A stretch of DNA of 64,000 nucleotides, from the NCBI RefSeq assembly GCF_001263205.1, contig NZ_CP012333.1, forward strand, positions 310,001 through 374,000. The letters are read 5' to 3'. This stretch comes from Labilithrix luteola (GTDB lineage Bacteria; Myxococcota_A; Polyangia; Polyangiales; Polyangiaceae). The stretch's first letter is position 1. Every line of letters starts with the position of its first letter. Under the pieces are notes generated by a model, which did not search any database, had not been told where the DNA came from, and saw only the letters and a program-made list of their open reading frames with translations. Shown here one piece after another: positions 16,840 through 26,560 of the stretch. The position numbers and the translations under genes are program-made.

Positions 16840-19281
16840 TCAACCACCGTCTCTGCCGAACACCTGTTGCTGGATGCACTGGAGACTGAAGCGCGCGCCG
16901 CCGAGCTGGCCCGAGCCCGTGGAGAAGAGGAGCGCTTGCGGGCAACGTCCCGCAGGCCCCTTGCCTGTCGCAGGATCGTTCTCGACGTAACACCAGTCGA
17001 TGGCCGTGTCGTCTTTGCAGGTGTCCCCGGTTGCAACGACCTTCTGGGGAACCTCGCAGACCGGCAACGCCGAAAGATCGATGCCGCCGTCTCCGACGTT
17101 TCCGGATGCCTTCTTCTGCTGCTCGCGGAACTTCGCCAAAACCTCCGGCGCCGGCTCCTGAAGTTGGTAATTGGCGCATTTGTCGCCGGCGTCGGCGAGC
17201 TGAGCGAGAACGAGACACGAAACGTCGTTCGACCCCGGCTCGCGCGTGAGCGGATGCGGCAGACACTGGGTCGTGAGCGCGTTCTTCAGACGATCGACGA
17301 TGGCAGCGACGGCCGGGTTGTATCCATACGCCGGCGCGTTCTTGTCGCCCTGGAGCGTGAGCGGGCAGAGTGACGCGATGATGCCATTTTCGCCGAGCGC
17401 CTTGACGACCATGAACTCGCGAATCGTCGGATAGGCCTTCGCCTTGACTTGTGTGTTCGCCGTCGTCCCACACAGCGGGGGGTTGAGTGTGCCGTCACAC
17501 TGGCAGGACGGATCTCCGTTCGCGCAGGTCTTCGGCTGCGGGAGGTCGAACGTGCAGGCAAACTGGAGGTCGTCGAGCTTGGTGTCCCAGTCGCGACCGA
17601 CGACGGGGTCCGTTCCATTGTCGCCGTGCGTCGTGCTCGGCCCGGGAATGCCCTGCCGAGGCGTCTTCGACTCGACCATGTGGATATCGATGCCGGAGAA
17701 GTCGTAATTGAACGGATCCGCTCCGAGGATGGGTGTCCAGTTGATCGGGCTGATTCGCTGTTGGGGATCGAGCTCGGACGCCGCCGTACTACCGTCGGCC
17801 AAGGAGCCGTCCTTCTTCTTGTAGAGAAGCTGGTTCGGCACCCCGCCGATGTGAGCGAAAAAGACGAGGTCCGGTGACCGGCTGCCCGTCGCGAGGCCAC
17901 AGAAATCGTCGCCTGGGCCCCTCGGAAGATTTCGTGCGAACAGCGGATTCGTGCAACTGCTCGCCGCGGGGCCGTAGCCGCTGATGATCCGGCGCGCGCC
18001 TCCGCAGCTCCCGTTCTTGGCGGCGCTTCCGTCCGCGCACGTCGTCGCGTGCTCTTGCGCACGTGACGGAACCGTTTGCTTCGTGAGGCCGTCGACGTAG
18101 CGTTTCAGTGGATACTGCGGATCGACTCCATAGCTCGGCCGAACGAGCTGCCAGCTCCATCGCGAATTGAGCTGATCTTGATCGGATCCGAAGTATCCGC
18201 CGTTCGCCTGGCAATTCGGATCGTTCTTCATCTTCTGGCACGAGGGATCGCTCGCGTTGCATGACGCCGCGAATCCGCACGATGTACAGTCCGGACTGAG
18301 CGGATTCGTCTGGCAGATGCTCGTTCCACGCGGCGCGGTCGAGCCGCCGTTGTTGGCGCGCGCCGCCGGCGAGCCGGGAAACTTGGAAGCGTGGAACGCC
18401 CAGCCTTGCCCGCCGACCGACAGAGGGTCGGTTCCGGAGTCGTCCTCGTCGGAGAGCGAGATGATCGCGACGAGCGAATCGGGTCGCAGAAAGTCGGCCC
18501 TTTGTCGGAGCAGGTCGACGTCGACATCGGTGCCGTAGTCCGCTTGGCCGTTCCCGTCGACGGTGATCTTCACCCACGGATCCGGCGCGACAAGGAAGTG
18601 ATACCAAGATTCGAGCTGAGATTCGAACCCGCATCCGGTCTGATCGACACCGACAACCAGCGTCTGGAAGTCTTTGTTCAGCGCATCGACGTCCGTGATG
18701 GCCGTGCCGCCGAAGCTCGTAGGCGCGGGATGCCGTTTCGCGTCCGCATTGTCCTCCGACGAGGGAAACCACGAGAGGAAGTTCGATGGTTTCGCCTCCT
18801 GGAGCTCCGAGCCGCCCTTCACCAGGTCGAGCAGATGCCCCCGATCGTTCGAACGACCGGTATCCGTACACACGTCGCCGCCATAGCTTCCGAGCGACGA
18901 CGATACGATCGCGAGGTGCATGTCCGTGAGAGGCTTGAACTCCGGATCACCACTAGCGCAGCCGTAGTGATTGTCCTTGGTGCCGAGCGGCTCGGCGACG
19001 CCGCCCGTAGGGACGCCGTTCGCGTCCACGCACTTTGGTTTGAGCAGCCCCTGAATGAGCTGCGGCACGGCATCGGCGAGGACGGCTTGCTTGTCCCCCA
19101 TCGACGCGGAATTGTCGATCATGAAGAGCAAGTCGACTTTGTCGACCTGCGCCTGAGACAGCGAAGTCGTGAAGCTCTCTTTCGTCGTCGGCAGCTCCGT
19201 TCCAACCGGACGGGTCAGACAGCTGACCGCTCCCGTGGTGACTGCTGCCAAGATCACGAGCCACTGCGAGGCAGATTTCAT
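16840..19281 (-). CDS. vWA-domain lipoprotein
   Basis: 813 residues from the ATG at 19281, preceded by AGGAG. A lipoprotein signal ends at TGAVSC (Cys about residue 20). Residues ~40-300 form a von Willebrand A-type domain with a MIDAS motif, DLLFMIDNSASM (DxSxS), and a later LVAIISLSDEDDSG. The long remainder is Cys-rich (for example NPLSPDCTSCGFAASC and GDPSCQCDGTLNPPLCG), probably disulfide-bonded outside the cytoplasm. This architecture is frequent in Myxococcota and its function is unknown. Confidence 0.82.
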   Translation of the reverse strand: MKSASQWLVILAAVTTGAVSCLTRPVGTELPTTKESFTTSLSQAQVDKVDLLFMIDNSASMGDKQAVLADAVPQLIQGLLKPKCVDANGVPTGGVAEPLGTKDNHYGCASGDPEFKPLTDMHLAIVSSSLGSYGGDVCTDTGRSNDRGHLLDLVKGGSELQEAKPSNFLSWFPSSEDNADAKRHPAPTSFGGTAITDVDALNKDFQTLVVGVDQTGCGFESQLESWYHFLVAPDPWVKITVDGNGQADYGTDVDVDLLRQRADFLRPDSLVAIISLSDEDDSGTDPLSVGGQGWAFHASKFPGSPAARANNGGSTAPRGTSICQTNPLSPDCTSCGFAASCNASDPSCQKMKNDPNCQANGGYFGSDQDQLNSRWSWQLVRPSYGVDPQYPLKRYVDGLTKQTVPSRAQEHATTCADGSAAKNGSCGGARRIISGYGPAASSCTNPLFARNLPRGPGDDFCGLATGSRSPDLVFFAHIGGVPNQLLYKKKDGSLADGSTAASELDPQQRISPINWTPILGADPFNYDFSGIDIHMVESKTPRQGIPGPSTTHGDNGTDPVVGRDWDTKLDDLQFACTFDLPQPKTCANGDPSCQCDGTLNPPLCGTTANTQVKAKAYPTIREFMVVKALGENGIIASLCPLTLQGDKNAPAYGYNPAVAAIVDRLKNALTTQCLPHPLTREPGSNDVSCLVLAQLADAGDKCANYQLQEPAPEVLAKFREQQKKASGNVGDGGIDLSALPVCEVPQKVVATGDTCKDDTAIDWCYVENDPATGKGPAGRCPQALLFSTGSGQLGGARFSLQCIQQQVFGRDGG

Positions 19282-19823
19282 GGCACGCTCCTGTCTATTC
19301 ACCTACACCCAGGCACGAACGGAGTCGCTTAAGTTTTAGTTAGGACAAAACCGTTCACGCCGCTTATCCGCAATTGCCGACGGCGCCCGCATCCGTCATC
19401 GGCGTCGTCGAAATCGTGCGCGCCCGGCAAAGAGCGGCCGCCGTTAACAAACCTTTCGGCGCCGTAATTCTTGGCGGCAGACCAGCGATGTGCGGCGCCG
19501 ATGCCATCCCCGACGGCCGGCGTGGTGCGAGCGAACGAACACCGACCGATGCCTGCTCATCGCTCGACCAAATCAAAACCAAATGGGCGACAATACCGAC
19601 GGTTCTTTGCGCAAATCTGTCACGAAATCCGTTTACAAAAGAGTTACGCACTCACCGCTCGTCACCGAACCGAATATCGATTGACCACGCGACCACGCGA
19701 CCACGCGACGCCTCGCGCACCTGAAGCGACGACGGGCGTGGCAACGACGCGCGGACGCCGATTCGGATCGAAAAAGCTTGCCGAGCTTCTCGCCCGAGCG
19801 GCGCCGGTGTATCCCCCGTGGTC
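19282..19823. other. Intergenic region with short tandem repeat
   Basis: No supported gene. The left part is relatively AT-rich (TTAAGTTTTAGTTAGG near 19328) and probably holds promoter sequence for the vWA gene. An 8-bp unit GACCACGC is repeated three times in tandem at 19683-19706. The rest shows no recognisable structure. Confidence 0.5.
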
Positions 19824-20495
19824 ATGGACGCCCGCCTCGAACAAGAGCGCATCCGAGCCGCCCGCGACGTGGTGCACGCGGTTCTCTTGAAGTCGCTGAC
19901 GCCGAAGGCCATGGAGGACTCGGCGAAGAAGCTCGGTTTGTGGCGCAAGGGAGCGCTCTCCCTACAGCAAGAGGAGGAGCTCGCCGTCGTGACCGACTAC
20001 GCCATCCATCACTATCGCCCCGACGGCAAGAATACCGTCGAGCGCGTCTTGAACAACCGAGGCTCCGCCTTCGAATCGACGGAACGCGCGGTTCTCGAAG
20101 CGATGTCACGCTCGCGCTTCACGGTGCTCGAGCTCGACCCCTCCAACGACGGCGTCACGATTGCGGCGCGCGATCGGCTCTACGACGAGCCCCTCCTCAT
20201 TGCCGACGAAGGACTGGCCAAGATCGCCGAGCGCGGGCAGCTCATCGCCACGCGCGTCGTCCCGCTTGGCGGCCTCGCCGTCCTGACCGGAGCCGCACTC
20301 CCGTTCGACCGCGAGCTCGCCGCGGATCTTCTCTCCGTCCTCGAGCGCCGCTGGCCCGGTGCGGTTCCCAGCGGCCTACGCGGCGTGTCCACCGCCGAGC
20401 AAGGTCGTATCGTGGCCGACCTCGTCACGGTCGCTCTCCGTGGCACGGAACGACTGCGCGACGAGCCGCTCGAGCCCCGCACTCCCGAGAACTGA
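19824..20495 (+). CDS. Hypothetical protein
   Basis: 223 residues from the ATG at 19824; a GTG two codons earlier is also possible. Soluble, with an N-terminal helical half (QERIRAARDVVHAVLLKSL and KLGLWRKGALSLQQEEELAV) and a more beta-like C-terminal half (RSRFTVLELDPSNDGVTIAA then LIATRVVPLGGLAVLTGAAL). The latter pattern, a short RNA/metal-motif-like beta region, recurs in uncharacterised proteins, but I do not recognise the family. Confidence 0.6.
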   Translation: MDARLEQERIRAARDVVHAVLLKSLTPKAMEDSAKKLGLWRKGALSLQQEEELAVVTDYAIHHYRPDGKNTVERVLNNRGSAFESTERAVLEAMSRSRFTVLELDPSNDGVTIAARDRLYDEPLLIADEGLAKIAERGQLIATRVVPLGGLAVLTGAALPFDRELAADLLSVLERRWPGAVPSGLRGVSTAEQGRIVADLVTVALRGTERLRDEPLEPRTPEN

Positions 20496-20564
20496 GCTCG
20501 GCCTGAGCTCAGGCCCGCGATCTCGCTCGAACGCATCCTCGATGCGACACGTGCCGAGCGGGAG

Positions 20565-21590
20565 TCAGAGGAGCGGCGTGGCGTTGCCGGAGCTATCGAG
20601 GATCTCGGCCATCTCGTAGGAGCCGCCCACCTCGACATGGAGCAGAAAGCCTTGGCTGATGCCGCTCGCCTGGTGAATCCCCATCGCCGTATCGATCTTC
20701 ACCAGAATCCCATTCGACGACTTGGCCACCCGACCGCGTGCGCCAAACGCGCCGGGGTCGTGACCGAAAACGATATGATCGACTCCGAGCGCAGCCGCCG
20801 CCTTCTTCCCCGCCTTCGGGTCAGTGGGATCGCCGTACCAATTCTGTGCTTCGAGGATCGAGTCGTTTCCCGTGATGTCCTTGTCGCCGAAACCTGTCTT
20901 CGTGAGTCCTTTCTCGAGGGTCTTCTCGAGGTCCTTGATCGAATTTTGAGACGTATTTCCGCCGTGTGAAAAGAACCACTTGTTGACGCGTGCGCCGAGA
21001 GGCAGGTTCGCGATCCAAGCCCCCCGACCTCCCGGGTCGGTTCCCTTCACGAGCGATGCGGGAGGGATATGTGCAGCGAGCAGCTCGCTGTCGATACCGC
21101 ACCTGTCGACTTCGCTCGATCCGGTCGCCTTCTTGTTGTTCGGATCGGCCATGAACTCGGCTTCGTGATTTCCCATCGTCGCGATGACGCGCCCCCCGCT
21201 ACGCGGAGCGTCTGCCTGCAACGTGCGGACGAGGTCGATGACGTCGAGAGACTTCGGGCCCTTGTCGATCATGTCACCCGCCACGACCAGAGTCGCGGCG
21301 CCGCCGGTCCACTTGGTCTTCGTCGGGTCCGGGTTCACGGCGTCGATGAGATGATTGTTGGCGAGCAGCGTGGTGAAGATCTCGTATTGGCCGTGCGCGT
21401 CACTCACCGCATAGATGTCCTTGACGTTGTCGACCTGGACGATGGCGGGGTTCGTCGTGAAGTTGCGAGTCCGAGCGGTGATGGCGTCCTCTTCACCGGT
21501 CGTTTCCCCTTCCACCTCCGCCGAGCAATGGAGAGAGACCAAGGCGAGCGAGAGGCCAAGAAACAACGTCGCAATCGAGCGAGGACGCAT
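20565..21590 (-). CDS. Calcineurin-like metallophosphoesterase lipoprotein
   Basis: 341 residues from the ATG at 21590. A lipoprotein signal ends LVSLHC. All five metal-binding blocks of PPP-type phosphoesterases are present in order: DIYAVSDAHGQ (DxH), VVAGDMIDKG (GDxxD), ATMGNHEAEF (GNHE), FSHGGNT and HIVFGHDP (GHxP-like). Closest in style to Ser/Thr phosphatase or symmetrical tetraphosphatase folds. Lipidation implies an extracytoplasmic site; the substrate is unknown. Confidence 0.82.
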   Translation of the reverse strand: MRPRSIATLFLGLSLALVSLHCSAEVEGETTGEEDAITARTRNFTTNPAIVQVDNVKDIYAVSDAHGQYEIFTTLLANNHLIDAVNPDPTKTKWTGGAATLVVAGDMIDKGPKSLDVIDLVRTLQADAPRSGGRVIATMGNHEAEFMADPNNKKATGSSEVDRCGIDSELLAAHIPPASLVKGTDPGGRGAWIANLPLGARVNKWFFSHGGNTSQNSIKDLEKTLEKGLTKTGFGDKDITGNDSILEAQNWYGDPTDPKAGKKAAAALGVDHIVFGHDPGAFGARGRVAKSSNGILVKIDTAMGIHQASGISQGFLLHVEVGGSYEMAEILDSSGNATPLL

Positions 21591-21846
21591 GCGTCCTGCC
21601 TTAGCAAGATACGCACCCTCTCCCACACGTCGCTAACCACTTGGATTCATTGATTTATCCAAGCCCATCCGCCCGATTGAGGGCCGAGCGATCCATGACA
21701 CCGGATCGTCACTTAACCGCCCCATTCAAAACCGATCGTGACGATCGGTGGGCAGCTTCACGGCAGAGTCCCCCGTGAGCGAGCGCTCTTCGAGGTGCTG
21801 CGAGGCTCGCCGGGGTCGTCCGAACGCGGTGACCGATACGTCTCGC

Positions 21847-22455
21847 TCAGCTCCAGCGCACTCGGAACTGAGCGTGACGGTCGCTGACCTCGGCGAGCCG
21901 GCAGGCGATGTCCTTCGCGCCCGCCACCTCGACGGCGCTCTGATAGGCCGTGCCCTTCTCGAGCAGAATCAGCTTCGGATGGAGTAACGGAGGAAACGTC
22001 AAAACGACGGTCGCAGACTTCTCTGCGAACGCAACGTGGAGCTTCGTTCCTTGGTGGAAGCGACTCCAAACCGAAGTGGCCACCTTCAGCATCGTCGTTG
22101 GTGAGAGCAGGGCGAACATCGCGCTGTACATCGGCGACCGCAGAAGGTCGCGGTTCATCCGATGCGCTACCTCGACGAACGCGCTGTCGGAGCCGCACGA
22201 GTCGGCGACCGCCAGCTCGATCGCGTTGACCAGCGTCGTGGGCACCCAGGCGCCGATCGGCGCTGGACGTTCGATCAAGTCGACGAGCGCGGCGGGAAGC
22301 GCCCCACGACTTCGATCGACCGGTCGGATCTCCAGCAACTTTCGGTAGATCGAAGCCTTCGAGAGGCAGCCGGGATGGGACGCAAGGCCCTGCGGGAGTT
22401 CCCGCCAATACGCGTGCAATCGCGGGAAGGCGACCTTGTCGATCTCGGCCTCCAT
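21847..22455 (-). CDS. Myxobacterial conserved hypothetical (DUF2378-like)
   Basis: 202 residues, soluble. The pattern ASHPGCLSKASIYRKLLEIR, then IGAWVPTTLVNAIELAVADS, then LLSPTTMLKVATSVWSRFHQG and a terminal FRVRW resembles the DUF2378/TIGR02265-type proteins expanded in Myxococcota. I recognise the style rather than a firm family match. No catalytic motif is evident. The start is the ATG at 22455, giving the full conserved-looking N-terminus. Confidence 0.55.
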   Translation of the reverse strand: MEAEIDKVAFPRLHAYWRELPQGLASHPGCLSKASIYRKLLEIRPVDRSRGALPAALVDLIERPAPIGAWVPTTLVNAIELAVADSCGSDSAFVEVAHRMNRDLLRSPMYSAMFALLSPTTMLKVATSVWSRFHQGTKLHVAFAEKSATVVLTFPPLLHPKLILLEKGTAYQSAVEVAGAKDIACRLAEVSDRHAQFRVRWS

Positions 22456-22569
22456 GGACGGTCTGACACTACCACTCGCCCCAACCCCCCAGCGAGGAAT
22501 GGACGCGGGAGCGGGGCCGGAACAACGATGTCCGGGGAGCGGCTCATCTTGGGCATATCGGACCGGACC

Positions 22570-23532
22570 TTACGGCGCGATGGCGATCGCGGTCCCGACG
22601 TGCGGTAGGCGAATCGCCTTATCCATCCCCTTTTCCGCAGCCTGCTCGAGCAGCGCGTCAACCGGCTCGCGGTAATGCGCGAACGTCGTGTGGTGAATGG
22701 GCACGACGCGACGCGGCCGGAGCGCCGCCACGAGCTCCACGGTCTCGGACGCGTCCATCGTGCGGAGGCCGAGGGGGCCATCGCCGCCAACGCCGCCCAT
22801 GTGAGGCATGACGAGGTCGATCGCGCCGAAGCGTGATCCGAGCGCACGCATGTCTTCGGTCAAGACCGCATCTCCGGTCCAGTAGAGCCGCAGCACGCCG
22901 CTCGTTCCGTCGTCCCACTCGAGGACATATCCGTTGCCCTTGCCGAGCTCGCGATCGAGCGTGGCGTCGTGCGCGTGATGAGCGGCAACGGCGTGAACCA
23001 CGAGCCGAGTCCCGCCGCGTACGAAGGTGGTCGACTCGTCCCAGTCCAGCGGTCGCACATCGGCGAATCCCGCGCTCCGTAGGGCGGCGGCACCAGACGG
23101 TGGGACGACGATGGGCAGGTTCTTCGGCAACATCTCCTTCGCTCTGCCGTCGAAGTGATCGGCGTGCATGTGACTCACGAACACCGCGTCGAGCCGTTGG
23201 AGGTCGACGGTGCCGGGCGCTAGGTAACGGGTGACGGGGGCGTTCGGCGCACCGGTCGACGGGTGGCGCGGGAGCGTGAACGCCGATGGTCCTCGTCCGC
23301 TGAGCATGGGATCCGTCAGGACGCGAAAGCCGCCTCGCTCCAGCAACGCGGTGGGGCCACCGAGCCACGTCACTGCTCCTTTGGCGAGGCTCGCGTCACG
23401 GTCGTGCTCGTCGCGAGCGACGGTCACGGCCGGCGCCGCCGTCGTGCCGACCGGACCGGCAGGCGGCGCAGCGTCCGCGTGACAAGCCGTGGCGAGGAGG
23501 GCCGAGGCAGCGAGATGACGTCGTGTATTCAT
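22570..23532 (-). CDS. UlaG/NAPE-PLD-like MBL-fold hydrolase lipoprotein
   Basis: 320 residues with an N-terminal export signal ending LLATAC (Cys 17). The metallo-beta-lactamase motif VSHMHADHFDG (HxHxDH) lies near residue 120, followed by further His residues (AAHHAHDATLD, YWTGDAV, PIHHTTF) as in the UlaG/N-acyl-phosphatidylethanolamine phospholipase D branch. Divergently transcribed from a LysR regulator about 100 bp away, a common regulator-target layout. Confidence 0.82.
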   Translation of the reverse strand: MNTRRHLAASALLATACHADAAPPAGPVGTTAAPAVTVARDEHDRDASLAKGAVTWLGGPTALLERGGFRVLTDPMLSGRGPSAFTLPRHPSTGAPNAPVTRYLAPGTVDLQRLDAVFVSHMHADHFDGRAKEMLPKNLPIVVPPSGAAALRSAGFADVRPLDWDESTTFVRGGTRLVVHAVAAHHAHDATLDRELGKGNGYVLEWDDGTSGVLRLYWTGDAVLTEDMRALGSRFGAIDLVMPHMGGVGGDGPLGLRTMDASETVELVAALRPRRVVPIHHTTFAHYREPVDALLEQAAEKGMDKAIRLPHVGTAIAIAP

Positions 23533-23586
23533 GCTCTCAGCAATGCGGCGGCGACGAAGAGTCCGCCATCGAGGTCGATCGCGATG

Positions 23587-23609
23587 CCCCTATGCATTTT
23601 TGTATGGGG
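23587..23609. promoter_or_regulatory. Candidate LysR operator between divergent genes
   Basis: An imperfect dyad, CCCC-TATG...GTATG-GGGG, arranged around an A/T-rich centre (TATGCATTTTTGTATG), in the 101-bp gap between the MBL lipoprotein gene and the LysR gene. LysR proteins bind AT-rich interrupted dyads with a T-N11-A core at such positions, so this is the best operator candidate. Not verified. Confidence 0.45.
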
Positions 23610-23633
23610 AGCGCGCTATGCTCGGGCCCTCCG

Positions 23634-24599
23634 ATGTTCGACTGGGATGATCTGCGCTACGTCCTCGCCATCGCTCGCCACGGGACGCTGTCGTCGGCCG
23701 CGCGCCGGCTCGCAGTCACCCAGCCCACGATGGGGCGTCGGCTCGACGCCTTCGAAAAGCACCTGGGGACGCGCCTCTTCTTGCGGACGCCGGAGGGATT
23801 CCAGCTCACCGCCGCGGGACGAGAATTGCTCGCCCATGCCGAACGCATGGAAGGCGAAGCGCTTGCGGCGTTCCAGATCGTCGCCGGTCGCGACAGCGGC
23901 GTCGTGGGGATGGTCCGCGTCACGACGACCAAATGGTTCTCGAGCTCCATCGTGGCCCCCATCCTCGCGCGGCTTCCAGAGCGCTATCCAGGGCTCGCGG
24001 TGGACCTCGTCGCCAGCGATGGATGGTTGAACCTTCCGCGCCGCGACGTCGACATCGCCCTTCGCTTCGCGCGTTTCGAACACCAGGACGTCTTGCAGCG
24101 CAGCGTCGCTCGGATCGGATTCGGACTGTATGCCTCGGCACGCTACCTCGATCGTCGTGGCATGCCGGACTTCACCCTCGGCTGCCCTGGCCACGCCGTC
24201 ATCACGATGAGTGACGACGTCGAGAACGTGGCCGACGTGCCCTGGCTCCGAGCCATTGCTCATGCGGCGTCGATCGCCTTCCGCAGCAACGGTCGTGACG
24301 CCCATGCCATCGCGGCTGCCGAAGGAGCGGGCCTCGCCTGCCTGCCTCGTCATCTGGCCGAGCGCACGCCAGGATTGGTGCGGCTGGCGCCTCCGTCTCC
24401 GCCGCCCGCCCGCAGGGCATGGCTCGGCATCCACCGCGATGGGAGCCGGATTCCACGCATCCGCGCCGTGATGGATGCCCTCACCCGCCGCCTGGCGCGC
24501 CTCGAGCCCGAGCTGGCCGACGCATCGGATTTCGCCGGAGAGGCAGCAGATGCGGACGGCGGCGACGTGAGACGAAAGCGCTCGCGCAAGAGCGAGTAA
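23634..24599 (+). CDS. LysR-family transcriptional regulator
   Basis: 321 residues from the ATG at 23634 (MFDWDDLRYVLAIARHGTLS). The N-terminal winged helix-turn-helix is canonical (SSAARRLAVTQPTMGRRLDA then LGTRLFLRTPEGFQLT). The C-terminal periplasmic-binding-like effector domain follows and ends in a charged KRKRSRKSE-type tail. Start placed so that the protein begins just before the HTH; the in-frame upstream codons cover the presumed operator. Likely regulates the divergent MBL-fold gene. Confidence 0.88.
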   Translation: MFDWDDLRYVLAIARHGTLSSAARRLAVTQPTMGRRLDAFEKHLGTRLFLRTPEGFQLTAAGRELLAHAERMEGEALAAFQIVAGRDSGVVGMVRVTTTKWFSSSIVAPILARLPERYPGLAVDLVASDGWLNLPRRDVDIALRFARFEHQDVLQRSVARIGFGLYASARYLDRRGMPDFTLGCPGHAVITMSDDVENVADVPWLRAIAHAASIAFRSNGRDAHAIAAAEGAGLACLPRHLAERTPGLVRLAPPSPPPARRAWLGIHRDGSRIPRIRAVMDALTRRLARLEPELADASDFAGEAADADGGDVRRKRSRKSE

Positions 24600-24781
24600 G
24601 AGACTCGCCCCTGCGCGCCTCACGCTTCGCTCTTCGCGAGCGAGAGTGTCTCCGCGTCCGGCGTCGCGTTTCAAGGGTCGGGCGCCACCTCGAGTACTCG
24701 AGAACCGCGGCCGTCTCGTGGGTGGTGAGCTGGCGGGCACACCGATTGCACCGGCATCCGGCCTTCCACCAAGGATCCGCC

Positions 24782-26155
24782 ATGGCAACGTCGGCAACGT
24801 CGCGCTCGGATGCATTCGTCTTCTTTGGAGCCACGGGTGATCTGGCGAAGAAGCAGACGTGGCCAGCACTTCTGGCGCTGACGAAAACCGGCCGCCTCGA
24901 CATGCCGATCGTGACGGTCGGCAGGCATGATATCGGCGTCGACGAGATCCGCGCAGAGGCGAAGAAGAGCCTCGAAGACACCAAGAGCTTCGACGCTGCT
25001 GCATTCGCGCAGATGTCCAAACGTCTCTCCTACGTGGCCGTCAATTACGATGACGCCACGACGTTCGACGGCATCACGAAGGCCGCCTCCGCGGCGCAAC
25101 ATCCACTCAACTACGTTGCGCTGCCTCCACAGCTTTTCGAGAAGGTCGCGGCGGACCTCGCCAAAGCAGGCCTCGCGAAGGGCGGTCGGCTCGTCGTCGA
25201 AAAGCCGTTCGGTCACGACGTGGCGTCGGCGCGGGCGCTGAGTGCCAAGCTCCATGCCGCGTTTCCGGAAGACTCGCTCTTCCGAATGGATCACTACCTC
25301 GGCAAAGAACAGGTCGAGAACATCGTCTTCTTTCGTGCCGCCAATCGACTCTTCGAGTCGACCTGGAATCACGAGCACATCGCGGCCATCGAAATCACGA
25401 TGGCCGAATCCTTCGGTATCGAAGACCGCGCGGAATTCTATGACAGCGTGGGTACGATTCGTGACGTCGTGCAGAATCACTTGCTCGAAGTCATGGCCTA
25501 TCTCGCGATGGAGCTTCCGACGGCTCGTGGTCACACCGCGCTTCGCGATGCCCGCACGAAGTTCCTCACGCACGTCAAGGCGCTCGGGCCGGACGATGTG
25601 GTTCGCGGTCAGGTACGCGGATATCGCGACGTTCGCGGAGTTGCCAACGACTCGACGACGGAGACGTTCGCGTCACTTCGCTTCGCGGTCGATTCACCAC
25701 GTTGGCGTGGCGTTCCCTTCTACGTCCGAACGGGAAAATCGCTCGCGGTCACGATGACCGAAGCCATGGTTCGGTGGAAGCGCGTTGGCCATCCCGTTCT
25801 GGAAGACAACGCCGCACCGCCCGCGAACGCGCTCCGCTTCCGCATCGGGCCGGACAACTTCATCGCTCTCGCGACCAACGTGAAAGCTCCGGGCGAAGCC
25901 ATGCGCGGCGATTCGAGCGAGCTCTCGCTTTGCAGGCCGGCGACCGGAATGAAGGCCTACGAGCGGCTCCTCGGCGATGCGATCGACGGCGATGCATCGA
26001 TGTTCGCTCGCCAGGACACGGTCGAAGAGGCATGGCGCATCGTCGACGGCGCGCTCGCCGCAAAGACGCCCGTCTATCCCTACGACAAGGGCTCGTGGGG
26101 ACCGCAAGAAGCCTCGCGCCTTGCCCCCAAGGGCGGCTGGACGAACGCTCGCTGA
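24782..26155 (+). CDS. zwf: Glucose-6-phosphate 1-dehydrogenase
   Basis: 457 residues. Oxidises glucose-6-phosphate to 6-phosphogluconolactone with NADP+ or NAD+, the first step of the oxidative pentose phosphate pathway. The nucleotide-binding motif FFGATGDLAKKQ is at residues ~14-25 and the substrate/active-site block RMDHYLGKEQVEN around 170. The start is the ATG after a GGATCCGCC leader; the in-frame upstream stretch is Arg-rich and not family-like. A little shorter than E. coli Zwf (491). Convergent with rpsS; the two share a terminator. Confidence 0.93.
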   Translation: MATSATSRSDAFVFFGATGDLAKKQTWPALLALTKTGRLDMPIVTVGRHDIGVDEIRAEAKKSLEDTKSFDAAAFAQMSKRLSYVAVNYDDATTFDGITKAASAAQHPLNYVALPPQLFEKVAADLAKAGLAKGGRLVVEKPFGHDVASARALSAKLHAAFPEDSLFRMDHYLGKEQVENIVFFRAANRLFESTWNHEHIAAIEITMAESFGIEDRAEFYDSVGTIRDVVQNHLLEVMAYLAMELPTARGHTALRDARTKFLTHVKALGPDDVVRGQVRGYRDVRGVANDSTTETFASLRFAVDSPRWRGVPFYVRTGKSLAVTMTEAMVRWKRVGHPVLEDNAAPPANALRFRIGPDNFIALATNVKAPGEAMRGDSSELSLCRPATGMKAYERLLGDAIDGDASMFARQDTVEEAWRIVDGALAAKTPVYPYDKGSWGPQEASRLAPKGGWTNAR

Positions 26156-26191
26156 GCGTCTCCGCATCCGCAATCCGCGCGTGCAAATGCA

Positions 26192-26229
26192 GAAAGGGCG
26201 CCCAGGACCGAAGCCCTGTGCGCCCTTTC
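26192..26229. terminator. Bidirectional terminator between zwf and rpsS
   Basis: A 10-bp perfect stem GAAAGGGCGC / GCGCCCTTTC with an 18-nt loop lies in the 102-bp gap between the convergent zwf and rpsS stops. The AAA/TTT ends of the stem give short U-rich tails in both directions. It marks the 3' end of the truncated S10 cluster. Confidence 0.75.
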
Positions 26230-26257
26230 ACGCGACTCTCGAGTCAGGTCAGGCGAA

Positions 26258-26545
26258 TTACTTCTTCGCCGCGACCTTGGCCTTCTTGTCGCCCGAGTGG
26301 CCGTGGAACGTGCGCGTCGGGGCGAACTCGCCGAGCTTGTGCCCGACCATGTTCTCCGTGACGAACACGGGGATGAACTTGCGGCCGTTGTGAACGGCGA
26401 AGGTCAAACCGATCGACTCCGGGGTGATCGTGCTACGGCGCGACCAGGTCTTGATGACCTTCTTGGACTGGGTCGCCTGAGCAGCGGCGATCTTCTCCAT
26501 GAGATGACCGTCGACGAAGGCGCCCTTCTTAACTGAACGGGGCAT
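26258..26545 (-). CDS. rpsS: 30S ribosomal protein S19
   Basis: 95 residues, full-length S19 of the small-subunit head (MPRSVKKGAFVDGHLMEKI, then FIPVFVTENMVGHKLGEF). AAGGAG lies upstream of the ATG. Normally followed by rplV and rpsC in the S10 operon; here it is the last gene before the terminator and zwf. Confidence 0.98.
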   Translation of the reverse strand: MPRSVKKGAFVDGHLMEKIAAAQATQSKKVIKTWSRRSTITPESIGLTFAVHNGRKFIPVFVTENMVGHKLGEFAPTRTFHGHSGDKKAKVAAKK

Positions 26546-26560
26546 AGTGGACTCCTTCTC

